This document shows positions 28,584 to 39,619 of a stretch of 64,000 nt of DNA, piece by piece. The position numbers and the translations under genes are program-made. A model generated the notes under the pieces. That model saw only the letters and a list, made by a program, of their open reading frames with translations. It searched no databases and had not been told where the DNA came from. Position 1 is the first letter of the stretch, and each line of letters begins with the position of its first letter. Source of the stretch: Pluralibacter gergoviae ATCC 33028 = NBRC 105706 (lineage in GTDB: Bacteria > Pseudomonadota > Gammaproteobacteria > Enterobacterales > Enterobacteriaceae); assembly GCF_001598855.1 (NCBI RefSeq), contig NZ_BCZS01000001.1:124001-188000 (forward strand), read 5' to 3'.

Positions 28584-31223
28584 ATGAGCGACCTTGCGAG
28601 AGAAATTACACCGGTCAACATTGAGGAAGAGTTAAAGAACTCTTATCTGGACTATGCGATGTCGGTCATTGTTGGCCGTGCGCTGCCGGATGTCCGAGAT
28701 GGCCTGAAACCGGTACACCGTCGCGTGCTTTACGCCATGAACGTTTTGGGCAATGACTGGAACAAAGCCTATAAAAAATCCGCCCGCGTGGTCGGTGACG
28801 TCATCGGTAAATACCACCCTCATGGTGATACTGCCGTTTACGACACCATCGTGCGCATGGCGCAGCCATTCTCCTTACGTTACATGCTGGTCGACGGGCA
28901 GGGTAACTTTGGTTCCGTTGACGGCGACTCCGCGGCGGCGATGCGTTATACGGAAATCCGTATGTCGAAGATCGCCCACGAGCTGATGGCCGACCTGGAA
29001 AAAGAGACGGTCGATTTCGTCGATAACTACGACGGCACCGAGCGCATTCCGGACGTCATGCCGACGAAAATCCCTAACCTGCTGGTCAACGGTGCTTCCG
29101 GTATCGCGGTCGGTATGGCGACCAACATTCCTCCGCATAACCTGACGGAAGTGATCAACGGCTGCCTCGCCTACATCGACGATGAGAACATCACCGTTGA
29201 AGGGCTGATGGAGCACATTCCGGGGCCAGACTTCCCGACGGCCGCCATCATCAACGGTCGCCGCGGTATCGAAGAAGCGTACCGCACCGGCCGCGGTAAA
29301 ATCTATATTCGCGCTCGCGCGGAAGTTGAAGCCGATGCGAAAACCGGCCGCGAAACCATCATCGTCCACGAGATCCCTTATCAGGTGAACAAAGCCCGCC
29401 TGATTGAGAAAATCGCCGAGCTGGTGAAGGACAAGCGCGTTGAGGGCATCAGCGCCCTGCGCGATGAGTCTGACAAAGACGGTATGCGCATCGTTATCGA
29501 AGTGAAGCGCGATGCGGTCGGCGAAGTGGTACTCAATAATCTCTACTCCCAGACTCAGCTGCAGGTCTCCTTCGGCATCAACATGGTTGCGCTGCACCAC
29601 GGTCAGCCGAAGATCATGACCCTGAAAGAGATTCTGGAAGCGTTCGTGCGCCACCGCCGCGAAGTGGTCACCCGCCGCACCATTTTCGAACTGCGCAAGG
29701 CCCGCGACCGCGCCCATATCCTCGAAGCGCTGGCCGTGGCGCTGGCCAATATCGATCCGATTATCGAGCTGATCCGCCGCGCGCCGACGCCGGCAGAAGC
29801 GAAGGCCGGCCTTATCGCCCGCGCCTGGGATCTTGGCAACGTCTCCGCGATGCTGGAGCGCGCCGGTGACGACGCCGCCCGTCCGGAGTGGCTGGAGCCG
29901 CAGTTCGGCATTCACGACGGCAAATACTGGCTTACCGAGCAGCAGGCCCAGGCGATCCTCGATCTGCGCCTGCAGAAGCTGACCGGCCTCGAGCATGAAA
30001 AGCTGCTCGACGAGTACAAAGAGCTGCTGGAGCAGATCGCCGAGCTGCTGCACATTCTCGGCAGTGCCGATCGTCTGATGGAAGTGATCCGCGAGGAGCT
30101 GGAGCTGGTCCGCGATCAGTTCGGCGACGAGCGCCGTACCGAAATCACCGCCAACAGCGCCGACATCAACATCGAAGATCTGATCAACCAGGAAGATGTT
30201 GTGGTCACCCTGTCTCACCAGGGCTACGTGAAGTATCAGCCGCTGAGCGACTACGAAGCCCAGCGCCGCGGCGGTAAAGGCAAATCTGCCGCCCGCATTA
30301 AAGAAGAAGACTTTATCGACCGCCTGCTGGTGGCCAACACCCACGATACCATCCTCTGCTTCTCCAGCCGGGGTCGTCTGTACTGGATGAAGGTCTACCA
30401 GCTGCCGGAAGCCAGCCGCGGCGCGCGCGGCCGTCCGATCGTCAACCTGCTGCCGCTTGAGCCAGACGAGCGCATTACCGCTATCCTGCCGGTACGCGAG
30501 TACGAAGAGGGCGTCAACGTCTTTATGGCCACCGCCAGCGGGACCGTCAAGAAAACCGCGCTCAAAGAGTTCAGCCGTCCGCGCTCTGCCGGCATCATTG
30601 CCGTCAACCTCAACGAGGGCGATGAGCTGATTGGCGTCGATCTGACCTCTGAGGCGGACGAGGTGATGCTGTTCTCCGCCGCCGGTAAAGTGGTTCGCTT
30701 CAAGCAGACCGCCGTCCGTGCGATGGGCCGTACCGCCACCGGCGTGCGCGGTATCCGCCTGGCGGGCGAAGACAAGGTTGTGTCGCTGATTGTGCCGCGT
30801 AACGACGGCGCTATCCTGACCGTCACGCAGAACGGCTACGGTAAGCGTACCGCCGAGGCGGAGTATCCGACCAAGTCCCGCGGGACGCAGGGCGTTATCT
30901 CCATCAAGGTGACCGAACGTAACGGCGCCGTGGTCGGTGCGGTGCAGGTTGAGGACAGCGATCAGATCATGATGATCACCGATGCCGGTACTCTGGTGCG
31001 CACCCGCGTCTCGGAAATCAGCGTAGTGGGCCGCAACACTCAGGGCGTTATTCTCATCCGTACCGCGGAAGACGAGAATGTGGTGGGCCTGCAGCGGGTC
31101 GCCGAGCCGGTGGATGACGAAGAGCTGGACTCCATCGACGGCAGCGTGGCCGAAGGCGACGATGAAATCGTCCCGGAAAGCGATGCCGAAGACGATGCTG
31201 CCGATGAGGCCGACGACGAATAA
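28584..31223 (+). CDS. gyrA: DNA gyrase subunit A
   Basis: Breakage-reunion subunit of gyrase. 879 residues (E. coli 875). The catalytic tyrosine is Tyr122 in [10 protein letters not shown]. The quinolone region reads [16 protein letters not shown], so residue 83 is Thr (Ser in E. coli) and residue 87 is Asp. The C-terminal pinwheel repeats follow, with the GyrA-box [10 protein letters not shown], and an acidic tail closes the protein. A good intrinsic terminator follows the stop. Confidence 0.99.
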   Translation: MSDLAREITPVNIEEELKNSYLDYAMSVIVGRALPDVRDGLKPVHRRVLYAMNVLGNDWNKAYKKSARVVGDVIGKYHPHGDTAVYDTIVRMAQPFSLRYMLVDGQGNFGSVDGDSAAAMRYTEIRMSKIAHELMADLEKETVDFVDNYDGTERIPDVMPTKIPNLLVNGASGIAVGMATNIPPHNLTEVINGCLAYIDDENITVEGLMEHIPGPDFPTAAIINGRRGIEEAYRTGRGKIYIRARAEVEADAKTGRETIIVHEIPYQVNKARLIEKIAELVKDKRVEGISALRDESDKDGMRIVIEVKRDAVGEVVLNNLYSQTQLQVSFGINMVALHHGQPKIMTLKEILEAFVRHRREVVTRRTIFELRKARDRAHILEALAVALANIDPIIELIRRAPTPAEAKAGLIARAWDLGNVSAMLERAGDDAARPEWLEPQFGIHDGKYWLTEQQAQAILDLRLQKLTGLEHEKLLDEYKELLEQIAELLHILGSADRLMEVIREELELVRDQFGDERRTEITANSADINIEDLINQEDVVVTLSHQGYVKYQPLSDYEAQRRGGKGKSAARIKEEDFIDRLLVANTHDTILCFSSRGRLYWMKVYQLPEASRGARGRPIVNLLPLEPDERITAILPVREYEEGVNVFMATASGTVKKTALKEFSRPRSAGIIAVNLNEGDELIGVDLTSEADEVMLFSAAGKVVRFKQTAVRAMGRTATGVRGIRLAGEDKVVSLIVPRNDGAILTVTQNGYGKRTAEAEYPTKSRGTQGVISIKVTERNGAVVGAVQVEDSDQIMMITDAGTLVRTRVSEISVVGRNTQGVILIRTAEDENVVGLQRVAEPVDDEELDSIDGSVAEGDDEIVPESDAEDDAADEADDE

Positions 31224-31244
31224 TCGTCCGAAAAATCAGCGTGA

Positions 31245-31269
31245 GGGCCGGTCTGTACCGGCCCTTTTT
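31245..31269 (+). terminator. gyrA intrinsic terminator
   Basis: Stem gggccggt/accggccc with a ctgt loop followed by ttttt, 21 bases past the gyrA stop. Confidence 0.9.
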
Positions 31270-31339
31270 CTTTCGACGTTGCGGGCCCGCCGTTTTACCG
31301 CTACTTTAACCGCATCTTATTTACGCTAACGGCTAAACG

Positions 31340-34174
31340 TTGAAATACCTTGTCTCTTTCCGCACAACTCTGAAAGTTTCCCGCTATCTGTTCCGGGCGC
31401 TGGCGCTGCTGGTCTGGCTGCTGATCGCGGTCATCTCGGCGTTCTATATCGTCAACGCCCTGCACAGCAAAGAGGAGCAGCTTCACCAGGAGTTAAACCT
31501 CAGCTACGATCAGGCCCAGCGCTATATTCAGCGTACCGCCGATGTGCTCAAAGAGCTGAAGTATATTGCCGAAAACCGGCTCAGCGTTGAAAGCGGCGTC
31601 GGTCAGGGTGAGGGGGCAACCGCGCCGGGATTTGAGCCGCTGTTTCCCGACGCCGACTGCAGCGCGCAGGAGGGCACCTGGCGGGATTCGCTGGCATCGC
31701 TGGCGTGGTTTATGCGCTACTGGCGGGACAGCTTCGCGCCCGCCTACGACCTGAATCGCGTATTTTTAACCGGCGCGGATAATCAGTGTCTGGCCAATTT
31801 CGGCCTGCGCGAAATGCCGATGGAGCGGGAGCAGACGCTCAAGGCGCTGCACGAGCGGATCGCCAGGTTCCGCAACTTGCCTCGCGACGAGCGCGGCAAT
31901 AACCTCTACTGGATAAATCCCGGCCCGCGCCCGGGCGTCGGCTTCTTCTATGCCCTGACGCCGGTCTATTCGCCCAACCAGCGTCAGGCGATGCTGGGCA
32001 TTGAGGCGAGCATCCGGATGGAGAACTTCTTCACTCCCGGCAGCCTGCCGATGGGCGTGACCCTTATCGACGAAAACGGCAGGCCGCTGATCACCCTGGC
32101 CGGACCGGAGAACGGCCTCAGCGTGGATCCGCGCTGGATGCAGGAGCGGTCGTGGTTTGGCTACAGCGGCGGTTTCCGCGAGCTGGTGCTTAAAAAGAGC
32201 CTGCCGCCTTCGTCCCTGAGCATTGTCTATTCGGTGCCGGTGGACCTGGTGCTTGACGGCATCCGCATGCTGATCCTCAACGCCGTGCTGATCAATATCC
32301 TGACCGGCGCCGCGCTGTTCATGCTGGCGCGCATTTACGAGCGAAAAATCTTTATTCCGGCAGAAACCGACGCCCAGCGCCTGGAGGAGCACGAGCAGTT
32401 CAACCGCAAAATCGTTGCCTCGGCGCCTGTCGGGATCTGTATCCTGCGCACTCAGGACGGGACCAATATCCTCAGCAACGAGCTGGCCCACAACTATCTC
32501 AATATGCTGACGCACGAAGACCGGCAGCGGCTGACGCAGATCATCTGCGGCCAGCAGGTCAACTTCGTCGATGTGCTGACCAGCAACAATACTAACCTGC
32601 AGATAAGCTTCGTCCACTCGCGCTATCGCAACGAGAACGTGGCCATTTGCGTACTGGTGGACGTCTCGGCCCGCGTCAAGATGGAGGAGTCGCTGCAGGA
32701 GATGGCCCAGGCCGCCGAGCAGGCCAGCCAGTCGAAGTCGATGTTCCTCGCCACCGTCAGCCACGAACTGCGCACGCCGCTGTACGGCATTATCGGTAAC
32801 CTCGATCTGCTGCACACCAAAGAGCTGCCGAAAGGCGTTGACCGGCTGGTTACGGCAATGAACAACTCCTCCAGCCTGCTGCTGAAAATCATTAGCGACA
32901 TTCTCGACTTCTCTAAAATTGAGTCCGAGCAGCTGAAGATCGAGCCGCGCGAGTTTTCTCCCCGCGAGGTGATGAGCCACATTACCGCCAACTATCTGCC
33001 GCTGGTGGTGCGCAAGCAGCTGGGGCTTTACTGCTTTATCGATCCCGACGTACCGCAGCAGCTGCGGGGCGATCCAATGCGCCTGCAGCAGGTGATTTCC
33101 AACCTGCTGAGCAACGCCATTAAATTTACCGATACCGGCTGTATCGTGCTGCACCTGCGGCGCAGCGAAGAGTATCTCAGCATCTGCGTGCGCGATACCG
33201 GGGTTGGTATTCCGGCAAAAGAGGTGGTGCGGCTGTTCGATCCCTTCTTCCAGGTCGGCACCGGCGTGCAGCGCAACTTCCAGGGCACCGGGCTGGGGCT
33301 CGCCATCTGCGAGAAGCTCATCACCATGATGGATGGTGATATTGCGATCGAAACCGAGCCGGGTATGGGCAGCCAGTTCACCATTCGCATTCCGCTCTAC
33401 GGCGCTCAGGCCCCGCAGCCTGCGGCGGCGGAAGGGCTGGCGGGCAAGCGCTGCTGGCTGGCGGTGAACAATGCCTTCCTCGGCCTGTTCGTTGAGTCGC
33501 TGCTGACCCGGCACGGCATTGACGTCAGGCGCTACGAGGGCGAAGCGCCCGACGATGACGATGTGCTGATTGCCGACGACGACCTCGCGCAGCCCTGGTC
33601 CGGACGGGCGACCGTTATCTTCAGCCGTCGCCACATCGGGATCCCCCAGGAGCGCGCGCCCGGTGAATGGCTGCACAGCGTGGCCTCTCCGCACGAGCTG
33701 CTGCTGCTGCTCGGCAGGATCTACAGCGTGGAGGTGGACAGTATCGAGCAGAGCGGCGCGCTGCCCGCCGCCGAGAGCACGGCGGCGGCCAATGACGATA
33801 TGATGATCCTCGTGGTTGACGATCATCCCATTAACCGCCGGCTGCTGGCCGACCAGTTGGGATCGCTGGGCTATCAGTGTAAAACGGCGAACGACGGTAT
33901 TGACGCGCTCAACGTACTCAGCAAGAACCCTATCGATATCGTGCTCAGCGATGTCAACATGCCGAACATGGACGGCTATCGCCTGACGCAGCGGATCCGC
34001 CAGCTTGGCCTGACGCTGCCGGTGATTGGCGTGACGGCCAACGCGCTGGCGGAAGAGAAGCAGCGCTGCCTGGAGTCGGGCATGGATAGCTGCCTCTCCA
34101 AACCGGTTACGCTCGACGTCATCGGTAAGACGCTGACCGTCTACGCGGCCAGGGTGCGCAAGAGCCGGGGCTGA
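31340..34174 (+). CDS. rcsC: RcsC, hybrid sensor kinase of the Rcs envelope-stress phosphorelay
   Basis: 944 residues (E. coli 949). The start is a TTG at 31340, giving MKYLVSFRTTLKVSRY as in E. coli. Membrane spans near residues 20-40 and 310-335 flank a periplasmic domain. HisKA follows (TVSHELRTPLYGI), then HATPase (NLLSNAIKFT, DTGVGI, GTGLGLAI), the RcsC ABL linker, and a C-terminal receiver (VVDDHPINRR, phospho-acceptor in VLSDVNMPNMDGY). Phosphate passes to RcsD and then RcsB to control capsule and motility. It converges on rcsB across a shared terminator. Confidence 0.97.
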   Translation: MKYLVSFRTTLKVSRYLFRALALLVWLLIAVISAFYIVNALHSKEEQLHQELNLSYDQAQRYIQRTADVLKELKYIAENRLSVESGVGQGEGATAPGFEPLFPDADCSAQEGTWRDSLASLAWFMRYWRDSFAPAYDLNRVFLTGADNQCLANFGLREMPMEREQTLKALHERIARFRNLPRDERGNNLYWINPGPRPGVGFFYALTPVYSPNQRQAMLGIEASIRMENFFTPGSLPMGVTLIDENGRPLITLAGPENGLSVDPRWMQERSWFGYSGGFRELVLKKSLPPSSLSIVYSVPVDLVLDGIRMLILNAVLINILTGAALFMLARIYERKIFIPAETDAQRLEEHEQFNRKIVASAPVGICILRTQDGTNILSNELAHNYLNMLTHEDRQRLTQIICGQQVNFVDVLTSNNTNLQISFVHSRYRNENVAICVLVDVSARVKMEESLQEMAQAAEQASQSKSMFLATVSHELRTPLYGIIGNLDLLHTKELPKGVDRLVTAMNNSSSLLLKIISDILDFSKIESEQLKIEPREFSPREVMSHITANYLPLVVRKQLGLYCFIDPDVPQQLRGDPMRLQQVISNLLSNAIKFTDTGCIVLHLRRSEEYLSICVRDTGVGIPAKEVVRLFDPFFQVGTGVQRNFQGTGLGLAICEKLITMMDGDIAIETEPGMGSQFTIRIPLYGAQAPQPAAAEGLAGKRCWLAVNNAFLGLFVESLLTRHGIDVRRYEGEAPDDDDVLIADDDLAQPWSGRATVIFSRRHIGIPQERAPGEWLHSVASPHELLLLLGRIYSVEVDSIEQSGALPAAESTAAANDDMMILVVDDHPINRRLLADQLGSLGYQCKTANDGIDALNVLSKNPIDIVLSDVNMPNMDGYRLTQRIRQLGLTLPVIGVTANALAEEKQRCLESGMDSCLSKPVTLDVIGKTLTVYAARVRKSRG

Positions 34175-34186
34175 ACGGGCAACAAT

Positions 34187-34218
34187 AAAAAGCCTCCGTG
34201 ATATCACGGAGGCTTTTT
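34187..34218. terminator. Bidirectional terminator between rcsC and rcsB
   Basis: Perfect 12-bp palindromic stem agcctccgtgat/atcacggaggct flanked by an A-run and a T-run, placed between convergent rcsC and rcsB stops. Confidence 0.92.
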
Positions 34219-34232
34219 ATCGGCAGAGTGCG

Positions 34233-34883
34233 CTACTCTTTGTCCGCCGAACTGAGCGTGACCGAAGAAAGGTAGTTGAGCAGGGCGATATCGTTTTCAA
34301 CGCCGAGCTTCATCATCGCCGATTTTTTCTGGCTGCTGATGGTCTTGATGCTGCGGTTGAGCTTACGGGCAATTTCCGTCACCAGGAAACCTTCGGCGAA
34401 CAGGCGCAGAACCTCGCTCTCTTTCGGCGAAAGGCGCTTGTCGCCATAGCCGCCGGAGCTGATCTTCTCCAGCAGGCGGGAAACGCTCTCCGGGGTGAAC
34501 TTCTTGCCTTTCTGCAGCGCGGCCAGCGCCTTAGGCAGGTCGGTAGGCGCGCCCTGCTTGAGCACGATGCCTTCAATATCCAGATCCAGCACGGCGCTGA
34601 GGATGGCCGGGTTGTTGTTCATGGTCAGAACGATAATGGACAGCGCCGGGAAGTGGCGCTTGATGTACTTGATAAGTGTAATGCCATCGCCATACTTGTC
34701 TCCGGGCATGGAGAGGTCGGTGATCAGTACATGAGCATCCAGTTTTGGCAGGTTATTGATTAGCGCAGTGGAGTCTTCAAATTCGCCGACGACATTCACC
34801 CACTCGATCTGCTCGAGTGACTTGCGAATACCGAACAGTACAATCGGGTGATCGTCAGCAATAATAACGTTCATATTGTTCAT
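34233..34883 (-). CDS. rcsB: RcsB, response regulator of the Rcs phosphorelay
   Basis: 216 residues, the E. coli length. Receiver domain with DD at 10-11 and phospho-acceptor Asp56 (LITDLSMPG), then a LuxR-type helix-turn-helix (LSPKESEVLRLFAEGFLVTEIARKLNRS). Binds DNA alone or with RcsA to switch on capsule synthesis and repress flagella. It lies 16 bp after rcsD on the same strand. Confidence 0.98.
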   Translation of the reverse strand: MNNMNVIIADDHPIVLFGIRKSLEQIEWVNVVGEFEDSTALINNLPKLDAHVLITDLSMPGDKYGDGITLIKYIKRHFPALSIIVLTMNNNPAILSAVLDLDIEGIVLKQGAPTDLPKALAALQKGKKFTPESVSRLLEKISSGGYGDKRLSPKESEVLRLFAEGFLVTEIARKLNRSIKTISSQKKSAMMKLGVENDIALLNYLSSVTLSSADKE

Positions 34884-34899
34884 GTATTAGGATACCTTG

Positions 34900-37584
34900 C
34901 TACATCAGGCTTTTGACATAAGCGTCAATATCGCCGATATATTTCTCTGTGCCGGGGGCATCTTTCTCACGAATGAGCTGCTCCAGCGTTTCACATAACT
35001 GCTTGCCGGGTAAAAGATTAAGCATGGCAAACACGCCTTTCAGGCGGTGAGCCGTCTGTGCCAGCGCGGCGAAGTCCCGCGTTGCTGACTCAGTATACAG
35101 CCTCTTAACATCTTCCGGAACTGTGTCGACAAACAGCGCGTAATAGCCGCTGGCATGGAGTTCTGCATTGGCGTTGGTGCCGGTTGGCGTTGCCACATTC
35201 TCTTCTTGCGCCAGCTGCTCTTCAATAAGCTGTAAGACAGCTTCCTGCATTGTATTACTGATATTAAAGTTGACCTGCAAAAGGCCCGGGCCCAGCTTAC
35301 GGATCCCGGCCACATCATCGCTTAAAAGCAGCCCCGGCGCAGTAAGATTAGACGGATTATCTGTCAAAAAGAGATCGTAGTCTTGACTCACGACCCTCTC
35401 ATCCGGCGTGATGCAGCTTGCGCCCCAGCCCTCCAGGTGACGCACCACGATATTGCGGATATCGTTAGAGGTGATATCGATCATCACCACGACGTCATCG
35501 AGCAGCTTCTCTTCCGGCGCCGCTTCCTGCGCCTGGGCCGCCATTTTGACGTGCAGTGAATAGCGGGTGCCGAGCGACTCTCTGGCCTTAATATTCAGAT
35601 GCCCGCCGAGCTTGCGCGCCAGGCGGTCGCAGAGCCAGAAGGCGAGGGGGTTGGCCTTACCGTAGCGATCGCCCTGAGTTTCGTTGAGGAACGGGAAGTG
35701 AAGATTGTCGACTTCGCTGCTGCTGACGCCGTTGCCGGTATCAAGGATGCGGAAGGTCAGCCGGTCGTCGCCCGATTCGTCCTGGCTCACCTCCAGCGTT
35801 ATCTTGCCTATCTGGGTGGTGGTGATGGCGTACTGGATAAGCAGCTGCAGGATGCGCTTGAGCGCTTCGCGATCGCCGTGGCGCTCTTCACCGGCGGCTA
35901 TCTGATTATTAATCAGCAACTGCAGCCCCTTGCGCTTGATGGCTGGCAGCACTTCCGGTACGACCTCATCGATCAGTTCCTGAATCGAAAACAGGCTCTG
36001 AGAACTTTTCCAGCCGTCGTTTTCCAGCATATTTGCCAGCTGGATTTCGTCCACCAGCCGCACCAGGGTATCGGCCTCGCGGGCAAGTCTGATGCCCTCC
36101 GCGCCGTCGACAGCAGCCGCTTTCTCCGCCAGCTGCTGTATCGGCTGCCTTAGCGCGGCGCCGATATTTTGCATAAAGGCGGTCCGCCCCTGCTGGTTTT
36201 TCTCGTACAGGCGCTGGGCCTGCTTGAGTTTTTTATTCACCAGCACTTCTTTATCCTGATCGCGGATCACAAAAATCTGCGTGCGCGCCGAGACCTGGCT
36301 GCGAAACTGGCGGATCTCATAGAGTTCATTATTGACGGTAGCGTGGATCACCCCCTGGTGCTGGTCGGCCATATTGGTGATGTTCTGCAGGTTCAGGTGC
36401 GGCAGCAGGTGATCGGCAATTTTATTACTGATAATGGTGCGGTTTGACTCCTGGTCATGCACCAGCAGACCCAGCGGCAGCAAAGAGACGATCTCTTCAT
36501 TAATGGCCTTAAGCGCGCGCAGCTCACCGTTCACCGGCGCAGCGGCGGCACCCGCCTCAGTCCGACGGCGGCCGCCGCCGGTGTAGTGGCGAAACGTCGT
36601 GTAGCCAAACAGCGCCAGCGCCAGCAGCCCGATATTGAGCAGCAGCGGCAGCAGTATATTTTGCAGCGTATCGAGCAGCAGCGCGCCGAGCGGCACCTGC
36701 CAGATCAGCCGCATTGAGGTGGAGTTAACCGCAGAGCTGACGTCAATCTGACCGCCGTTAAAACTGACGTTTACGCTGTCCGCCGTCTCTTTATCATTGC
36801 TGCGCACATTGAGCGGCGAGGCGTCGCTCTCAAAACGGAAGCTGTCTGGCGACATGCCCGGCGGGATGAGGTCGTTGATGGGCAGATCGAAGGCCACGAC
36901 GGTGGCCAGGTGGCCCGGCTGGTTAAAGGTGGTGCGCAGGGTGAAGTAGTGACCGTTCTGCCACGCCAGCTGGCGCAGGAGAGAGAAGCTCTCGCGTTCG
37001 TCAAGCGTGTTGGCCTGCTGCAGCATCTCTGCCCGGCGGCTGTCCACAATGCTGCCGATAGTAGAGTCCTTAAAGCCGGCAGAGAGATCTTTGAGCGGTA
37101 GCGTGGAGATAAGGATCAGGCTGTTATCCTGGCCATTGAGATAGTACATCGACCAGGGGGCGGTCTCTGCGCCCCACAGCGTATCGAGATAGCCGGACAT
37201 TTTCTGCGTCATTCCGAGGGTCGCGCTGTCGTGCGAACCGAAAATCAGCGCTTCCGTTTTGCGGCGCGGCTTATCCAGGTAGTAGACGTCCTGCTTAAGG
37301 CGGATCTCCTGAGCGCCGCTATCGACTTTCGCTTCCACGCCGGAGGCGGCAATATTGTCATATATCTGCCAGGTGGCGTAGCGCCAGGTATCGATACGCT
37401 TGTGGACCGCGTGGGTCATATCGACTATCTGATAGCTCTTATCCTTCAGCCACGCATTGACGGCGCTCTGGATCATAACGCCCATCGTCACCAGCAGAAC
37501 GACGATCAGCAGGAGGAAGAAGCGGGTAATGCTGCCCGGCATGAGCGAAAATTTATTTGGGATCATTGTGTCAGAATGACTCAT
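34900..37584 (-). CDS. rcsD: RcsD, phosphotransfer intermediate of the Rcs phosphorelay
   Basis: 894 residues (E. coli 890). Membrane anchor near residue 20 (FFLLLIVVLLVTMGVMI), a large periplasmic domain, a second span near 320 (LLLNIGLLALALFGY), a degenerate kinase-like module, the RcsD-ABL region, and a C-terminal Hpt domain with the phospho-histidine in TAHRLKGVFAML. It relays phosphate from RcsC to RcsB. Confidence 0.97.
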   Translation of the reverse strand: MSHSDTMIPNKFSLMPGSITRFFLLLIVVLLVTMGVMIQSAVNAWLKDKSYQIVDMTHAVHKRIDTWRYATWQIYDNIAASGVEAKVDSGAQEIRLKQDVYYLDKPRRKTEALIFGSHDSATLGMTQKMSGYLDTLWGAETAPWSMYYLNGQDNSLILISTLPLKDLSAGFKDSTIGSIVDSRRAEMLQQANTLDERESFSLLRQLAWQNGHYFTLRTTFNQPGHLATVVAFDLPINDLIPPGMSPDSFRFESDASPLNVRSNDKETADSVNVSFNGGQIDVSSAVNSTSMRLIWQVPLGALLLDTLQNILLPLLLNIGLLALALFGYTTFRHYTGGGRRRTEAGAAAAPVNGELRALKAINEEIVSLLPLGLLVHDQESNRTIISNKIADHLLPHLNLQNITNMADQHQGVIHATVNNELYEIRQFRSQVSARTQIFVIRDQDKEVLVNKKLKQAQRLYEKNQQGRTAFMQNIGAALRQPIQQLAEKAAAVDGAEGIRLAREADTLVRLVDEIQLANMLENDGWKSSQSLFSIQELIDEVVPEVLPAIKRKGLQLLINNQIAAGEERHGDREALKRILQLLIQYAITTTQIGKITLEVSQDESGDDRLTFRILDTGNGVSSSEVDNLHFPFLNETQGDRYGKANPLAFWLCDRLARKLGGHLNIKARESLGTRYSLHVKMAAQAQEAAPEEKLLDDVVVMIDITSNDIRNIVVRHLEGWGASCITPDERVVSQDYDLFLTDNPSNLTAPGLLLSDDVAGIRKLGPGLLQVNFNISNTMQEAVLQLIEEQLAQEENVATPTGTNANAELHASGYYALFVDTVPEDVKRLYTESATRDFAALAQTAHRLKGVFAMLNLLPGKQLCETLEQLIREKDAPGTEKYIGDIDAYVKSLM

Positions 37585-37950
37585 TAGCGTGTGGGATCCG
37601 TGGTGTAACAGCGCCGGTTGCGCGAGTGATATTCATCCGGCTATCCGTAACGTGTCCTGCAGGTTAACGTTCAGCAGGCAGTATATACATAAAATGGCGC
37701 AAGTTGCATCCGGGTAACCGCGCGGTGACAAATCTGTCAGCCTCCAGATGCGGCGCAGATCGCAGTGGGTAAAGAAAGCGAGCGTCGGGCGTTATCCGCG
37801 AAATGACGGGGGAGGGGCGTGAAAAGAATTTTGCAGGAATGGAAGCTGTAGCACAAATAAGGGAAACTACCAAGAATATCGAATATTTAATAATTGTTAT
37901 AATTTACTTGCGGTAGCATATGATGCCGCCACGGAGTGTAAAGAAAGGTA
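37585..37950. other. Gap upstream of rcsD; no gene seen
   Basis: 366 bases between the rcsD start and micF. It becomes AT-rich past 37850. No coding frame with a plausible ribosome-binding site, no tRNA and no clear repeat were seen; it presumably holds the rcsD promoter and the tail of the micF region. Confidence 0.5.
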
Positions 37951-38042
37951 AAAAAAACCGGATGCGAAGCATCCGGTTGGAATAAGGGTAAACTGGCATT
38001 CAGAGCTGAATGACGGTAATAAATAAAGTTAATGATGATAGC
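37951..38042 (-). ncRNA. micF: MicF antisense small RNA
   Basis: Reading the minus strand from 38042 gives gctatcatcattaactttat, the exact 5' end of E. coli MicF (the ompF-pairing region). The body keeps ttattaccgtcattca, and the 3' end is the terminator hairpin aaccggatgc-ttc-gcatccggtt with a final T-run. It is divergent from ompC, as in E. coli. MicF pairs with the ompF leader and lowers OmpF porin; it depends on Hfq. Confidence 0.93.
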
Positions 38043-38198
38043 GTTGAATATGTTATAGAAACCAAGTAATTTTGTTTTACCATTCAGTGCGGTAAAAATG
38101 TCTTATAATATATTCTTAAAAATCAATTAACTATCTATTCTTCTTGTTTTTAAGTGCGTTATTTTTTAGCTTTTCGTGGCATCTAAAAGTTCCCTCTT

Positions 38199-38240
38199 TT
38201 TTACATTTTGAAATATTCTGATCGAAATATGAAACATTTT
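38199..38240 (+). promoter_or_regulatory. Putative OmpR-binding sites upstream of ompC
   Basis: The tandem blocks ttttacattttgaaatattc (38199-38218) and atcgaaatatgaaacattt (38221-38239) resemble the E. coli OmpR C1 and C2 boxes in spacing and in the ACATTTTGAAA core. They lie about 135-175 bases before the ompC ATG, in the AT-rich spacer shared with micF, which OmpR also controls. Confidence 0.6.
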
Positions 38241-38374
38241 TATGATTCTGGTATCATTTTCAGGTTGGATATTTCTGCATTTTACCGCACAATGTGGTTG
38301 CCGACTGATTAGAGGGTTAATCAGTAAGCAGTGGCATATAAAAAAAGGCATATAACAAACAGAGGGTTAATAAC

Positions 38375-39505
38375 ATGAAAGTTAAAGTACTTTCTCTCCT
38401 GGTACCGGCCCTGCTGGTAGCGGGCGCGGCCAATGCGGCTGAAATCTATAATAAAGACGGTAACAAATTAGATCTGTACGGAAAGGTTGACGGCGAGCAC
38501 TACTTCTCTGATGACAACGGCCTTGATGGCGACCAGTCCTACATCCGTATCGGCTTCAAAGGCGAAACTCAGGTAAACGACCAGGTAACCGGCTACGGCC
38601 AGTGGGAATATCAGGTCATGGCTAACCAGGACGAAAGCGGCAACGACACCTGGACCCGCGTTGGCTTCGCCGGTCTGCGCTTCGCCGACACCGGTTCTAT
38701 CGACTACGGCCGTAACTACGGCGTGACCTACGACATCACTTCCTGGACCGACGTTCTGCCGGAATTCGGCGGCGACACCTACGGTGCGGACAACTTCATG
38801 ATGCAGCGCGGCAACGGCATGCTGACCTACCGCAACACCGACTTCTTCGGCCTGGTAGACGGCCTGAACCTGGCGCTGCAGTGGCAGGGTAAAAACGGCA
38901 GCCCGGACGGCGAGAACGACGGTCATAACGCCACCAACAACGGTCGTAAAGGCCTGCGTCAGAACGGCGACGGCTTCGGCGGCTCTCTGACCTATGACTT
39001 CGGCGAAGGCTTCAGCATCGGTGGCGCGGTCACCAGCTCCAAGCGCACCTCCCGCCAGAACTCCGATGGCTATATGGGCAGCGGCGATCGCGCTACCGCC
39101 TACACCGGCGGCGTGAAGTATGACGCCAACAACATCTACCTGGCCGCTCAGTTTACCCAGGCCTACAACGCCAACCGCTTCGGCAGCGACGACGAAGGCG
39201 CTTACGGCTTCGCCAACAAATCGCAGAACTTTGAAGCCGTGGCCCAGTACCAGTTCGACTTCGGCCTGCGTCCGTCCATCGCCTACCTGCAGTCCCGCGG
39301 TAAGAAAATCAGCGGCGCTGGCCAGGACTACGGCAAAGAAGACCTGGTTAAATACGTTGATGTCGGTACCTACTACTACTTCAACAAAAACATCTCCACT
39401 TTTGTTGACTACAAAATCAACCTGATCGACAAGAGCGACTTTACCCGCGCTTCCGGAACCAGCACCGACAACATCGTTGCTGTGGGCGTGGTTTACCAGT
39501 TCTAA
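38375..39505 (+). CDS. ompC: OmpC-type general porin (OmpK36-like)
   Basis: 376-residue trimeric outer-membrane porin. The 21-residue signal peptide [21 protein letters not shown] is shared with E. coli OmpC and Klebsiella OmpK36. The constriction-loop-3 segment reads [15 protein letters not shown], and the C-terminus is VGVVYQF, ending in the phenylalanine needed for BAM insertion. Variable loops differ from OmpK36. The position next to micF identifies it as OmpC rather than OmpF. An agaggg ribosome-binding site precedes the ATG. Confidence 0.96.
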   Translation: MKVKVLSLLVPALLVAGAANAAEIYNKDGNKLDLYGKVDGEHYFSDDNGLDGDQSYIRIGFKGETQVNDQVTGYGQWEYQVMANQDESGNDTWTRVGFAGLRFADTGSIDYGRNYGVTYDITSWTDVLPEFGGDTYGADNFMMQRGNGMLTYRNTDFFGLVDGLNLALQWQGKNGSPDGENDGHNATNNGRKGLRQNGDGFGGSLTYDFGEGFSIGGAVTSSKRTSRQNSDGYMGSGDRATAYTGGVKYDANNIYLAAQFTQAYNANRFGSDDEGAYGFANKSQNFEAVAQYQFDFGLRPSIAYLQSRGKKISGAGQDYGKEDLVKYVDVGTYYYFNKNISTFVDYKINLIDKSDFTRASGTSTDNIVAVGVVYQF

Positions 39506-39533
39506 TCGACGGCCTGCCGCTGGCAAGCTGTTC

Positions 39534-39559
39534 AAAGGGCCCTGCGGGGCCCTTTTTTT
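39534..39559 (+). terminator. ompC intrinsic terminator
   Basis: Stem aagggccc/gggccctt with loop tgcg, followed by a T-run, 29 bases past the ompC stop. Confidence 0.92.
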
Positions 39560-39619
39560 ATCCGCCGTTTAGCCAGATTGGTGTACCCTTGCCGGCAGAC
39601 AAGAGGACAGCCACTGAAT

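Noticed and set aside
28824..28846. GyrA Thr83 as an acquired quinolone-resistance mutation
   Set aside because: Thr83 is the wild-type residue in several enteric genera. Acquired resistance there is usually Thr83Ile, which is not seen.
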